Assembly (NCBI GenBank): GCA_036524115.1
Contig: DATDCY010000192.1
Coordinates: forward strand, 1-14,825
DNA: 14,825 nucleotides
DNA from: a bacterium
GTDB taxonomy: Bacteria > JAUVQV01 > DATDCY01
Direction of reading: 5' to 3'
Shown: piece after piece, positions 13,056-14,825 of the stretch
How the letters are laid out: the number at the start of each line of letters is the position of its first letter
Position numbering within the stretch: the stretch's first letter is position 1
Made by a program: the position numbers and the translations under genes
The notes under the pieces: generated by a model
What the model saw: the letters and a program-made list of their open reading frames with translations, nothing else
Told to the model about the DNA's origin: nothing
The model's database searches: none

Positions 13056-14825
13056 ATGAAAGAGCTGGAGAAGGTCAGGAACATCGGCATCAGCGCGCAC
13101 ATCGACTCGGGCAAGACGACGCTCACCGAGCGCATCCTCTTCTACACCAAGCGCATCCACGCCATCCACGACGTCAAGGGCAAGGACGGCGTCGGCGCGA
13201 AGATGGACTCGATGGAGCTCGAGCGCGAGCGCGGCATCACGATCCAGTCGGCCGCGACCAACTGCTCCTGGGGCGAGCACACGATCAACATCATCGACAC
13301 CCCCGGGCACGTCGACTTCACCATCGAGGTCGAGCGCTCCCTGCGCGTGCTCGACGGCGCGATCCTCGTGCTCTGCTCCGTCGGCGGCGTGCAGTCGCAG
13401 AGCATCACCGTCGACCGCCAGATGACCCGCTACAAGGTCCCGCGCATCGCGTTCGTCAACAAGTGCGACCGCACCGGCGCCAACCCCGAGCGCGTCGTCG
13501 CCCAGCTGCGCGAGAAGCTCGGCCACAACGCCGTCCTGCTGCAGATCCCGATCGGCCTCGAGGCCGATCTCGAGGGGGTCGTCGACCTCGTCGAGATGAA
13601 GGCGCTGTACTTCGACGGCGAGAAGGGCGAGAGCATCCGCGTCGAGGAGATCCCGGCCCGGCTCGCCGCCGACGCCGCGAAGAAGCGCGAGGAGATGCTG
13701 GACGCCGTCTCGATGTTCTCGGACGAGCTGATGGAGGCGATGCTCGAGGGCGCGCCGACGCCGGCGCAGATCCGCGAGGCGGTGCGCCGCGGCACCCTCG
13801 CGCTCAAGCTCACCCCCGTGCTCGTCGGCTCGGCCTACAAGAACAAGGCGGTGCAGCCGCTGCTCGACGCGGTCGGCCACTACCTCCCGAGCCCGCTGGA
13901 TGTCGAGAACGTCGCCCTGAACCTCGCCGAGGCCGAGAAGGAAGTGAAGCTCACGGCGGACCCCGCCGACCCGACGGTCGCGCTCGCCTTCAAGCTCGAG
14001 GACGGCCGCTATGGCCAGCTCACCTACATCCGCACCTACCAGGGCAGGCTCACCAAGGGCGACACCATCGTCAACTCGCGCACGGGCAAGAAGGTCAAGG
14101 TCGGCCGCCTCGTGCGCATGCACGCCGACGAGATGGAGGACATCGACTCGGCCACCTCCGGCGACATCGTCGCGCTCTTCGGCATCGACTGCGCCTCGGG
14201 CGACACCTTCACCGACCCGGCGGTCTCCTACTCGATGACCTCGATGTTCGTGCCGGCGCCGGTCATCTCGCTGGCCGTCGTGCCGAAGAACCACAAGGCG
14301 CAGGACAACATGAGCAAGGCGCTGAATCGCTTCTCCAAGGAGGACCCGACCTTCCGCGTCCACGCCGACCCGGAGACCAACGAGACGATCATCTCGGGCA
14401 TGGGCGAGCTGCACCTCGAGGTCTACCTCGAGCGCATGCGCCGCGAGTACGGCGCCGAGGTCGAGGCCGGCAAGCCGCAGGTCGCCTACCGCGAGACGAT
14501 CACGCGGCGCGCCGAGTTCAACTACACGCACAAGAAGCAGACCGGCGGCTCGGGCCAGTACGGCCGCGTCGCGGGCTTCATCGAGCCGCTCGAGGAGGGC
14601 GAGCAGAACTTCTCGAAGGCCCTCAATCGCTTCACCAAGGAGGACCCGACCTTCCGCGTCCGCCGCGACGAGGAGAGCGCCCAGACGATCATCTCCGGCA
14701 TGGGCGAGCTGCACCTCGACATCTACCTCGAGCGCATCAAGCGCGAGTACCACTGCGAGGTCGAGGTCGGGAAGCCGCAGGTCGCCTACCGCGAGACGGT
14801 GAGGCGCCGCGCGGAGTTCAACTAC
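13056..14825 (+). CDS. fusA: Elongation factor G (spdEFG1/mtEFG1-like), 3' end off the right edge
   Basis: GTPase that drives ribosomal translocation. 590 codons are open to the window edge with no stop. The start ATG at 13056 follows ACGGAGCAG, a modest Shine-Dalgarno. GTPase motifs: AHIDSGKTT (14-22), RGIT (59-62), DTPGH (81-85), NKCD (135-138), GSA (258-260). 'IDSGKTT' in place of IDAGKTT, together with [16 protein letters not shown], marks the spirochaete/planctomycete/delta EFG1-like subfamily. Domain II (about 313-400) and domain III are normal. From residue 418 a 100-residue unit, covering domain III and the first part of domain IV, is repeated in frame from residue 518 and still continues at the edge. 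A normal EF-G would instead run on through domain IV (EFVDxIxGG). The gene is not in a str operon here. Whether the repeat is real or a chimeric contig end is undecided. Confidence 0.93.
   Translation, partial: MKELEKVRNIGISAHIDSGKTTLTERILFYTKRIHAIHDVKGKDGVGAKMDSMELERERGITIQSAATNCSWGEHTINIIDTPGHVDFTIEVERSLRVLDGAILVLCSVGGVQSQSITVDRQMTRYKVPRIAFVNKCDRTGANPERVVAQLREKLGHNAVLLQIPIGLEADLEGVVDLVEMKALYFDGEKGESIRVEEIPARLAADAAKKREEMLDAVSMFSDELMEAMLEGAPTPAQIREAVRRGTLALKLTPVLVGSAYKNKAVQPLLDAVGHYLPSPLDVENVALNLAEAEKEVKLTADPADPTVALAFKLEDGRYGQLTYIRTYQGRLTKGDTIVNSRTGKKVKVGRLVRMHADEMEDIDSATSGDIVALFGIDCASGDTFTDPAVSYSMTSMFVPAPVISLAVVPKNHKAQDNMSKALNRFSKEDPTFRVHADPETNETIISGMGELHLEVYLERMRREYGAEVEAGKPQVAYRETITRRAEFNYTHKKQTGGSGQYGRVAGFIEPLEEGEQNFSKALNRFTKEDPTFRVRRDEESAQTIISGMGELHLDIYLERIKREYHCEVEVGKPQVAYRETVRRRAEFNY
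14307..14825 (+). repeat. fusA: In-frame 300-base direct repeat inside the EF-G gene
   Basis: Unit 1 is 14307-14606; unit 2 starts at 14607 and reaches the edge after 73 codons. The offset is exactly 300 bases. By eye 56 of 73 residues match, beginning N(M/F)SKALNRF(S/T)KEDPTFRV, through [11 protein letters not shown] to AEFNY. The longest identical DNA stretch is 27 bases (14335-14361 against 14635-14661). Confidence 0.9.

Noticed and set aside
12668-13135. N-terminal extension of LipA to 13135
   Set aside because: The extra residues are not LipA-like, run across the EF-G promoter and antisense to its start; MRKPAWVLPT at 12667 matches the family start.
12912-14753. 613-residue open frame antisense to the EF-G gene
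   Set aside because: The plus strand encodes unmistakable EF-G motifs; the antisense product is low-complexity and mirrors the GC-rich third-position pattern.

Overview
The window is a GC-rich bacterial chromosome segment of ordinary housekeeping genes with one giant surface or secreted protein. I see no tRNA, rRNA, CRISPR array, IS element or prophage. Three things suggest a deltaproteobacterial-type lineage (Desulfobacterota/Myxococcota in the broad sense) or a similar high-GC metagenomic bacterium: a hom-apgM pair, an EF-G of the 'IDSGKTT' spirochaete/planctomycete/delta (spdEFG1, mtEFG1-like) type, and a sigma-54 promoter. The lineage call is inference.

Layout, left to right. All genes from 1 to 12667 are on the minus strand. 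(a) 4287 down to 1 is a probable operon: hom (homoserine dehydrogenase), apgM (archaeal-type phosphoglycerate mutase family, probably the homoserine kinase), smpB (trans-translation factor with an unclear start) and an N-terminally anchored SGNH hydrolase that runs off the left edge. An extended -10 promoter lies at 4369-4377. (b) 4486-4830 is a self-contained unit: a 65-residue membrane protein with a perfect Shine-Dalgarno, a sigma-54 -24/-12 element, a perfect-consensus IHF site and an upstream 8-bp inverted repeat, arranged as in NtrC-type activated promoters. (c) 4948-6037 holds a CpXC zinc-ribbon protein and a DinB-like metal-binding protein, each behind a TGGTATGCT extended -10-like element. 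(d) 6148-11220 is one secreted protein of about 1690 residues: 14 TolB/WD40-like blades (enough for two seven-bladed propellers), two DUF11 domains, cadherin-like/Ig-like and FN3 domains, and a lectin-like C-terminus. (e) 11364-12667 is lipA followed by a yaiI/yqxD-family gene, overlapping as GTGA.

On the plus strand, after a 388-base divergent intergenic region with a TTGACA-N17-TACCTT promoter and a structured leader, an EF-G gene starts at 13056 and runs off the right edge. Its reading frame contains a direct repeat of exactly 100 codons covering domain III and the start of domain IV. This is either a real domain duplication or a chimeric contig end.

The two observations most worth following are the sigma-54/IHF/inverted-repeat unit driving an unknown small membrane protein, and the internally duplicated EF-G.
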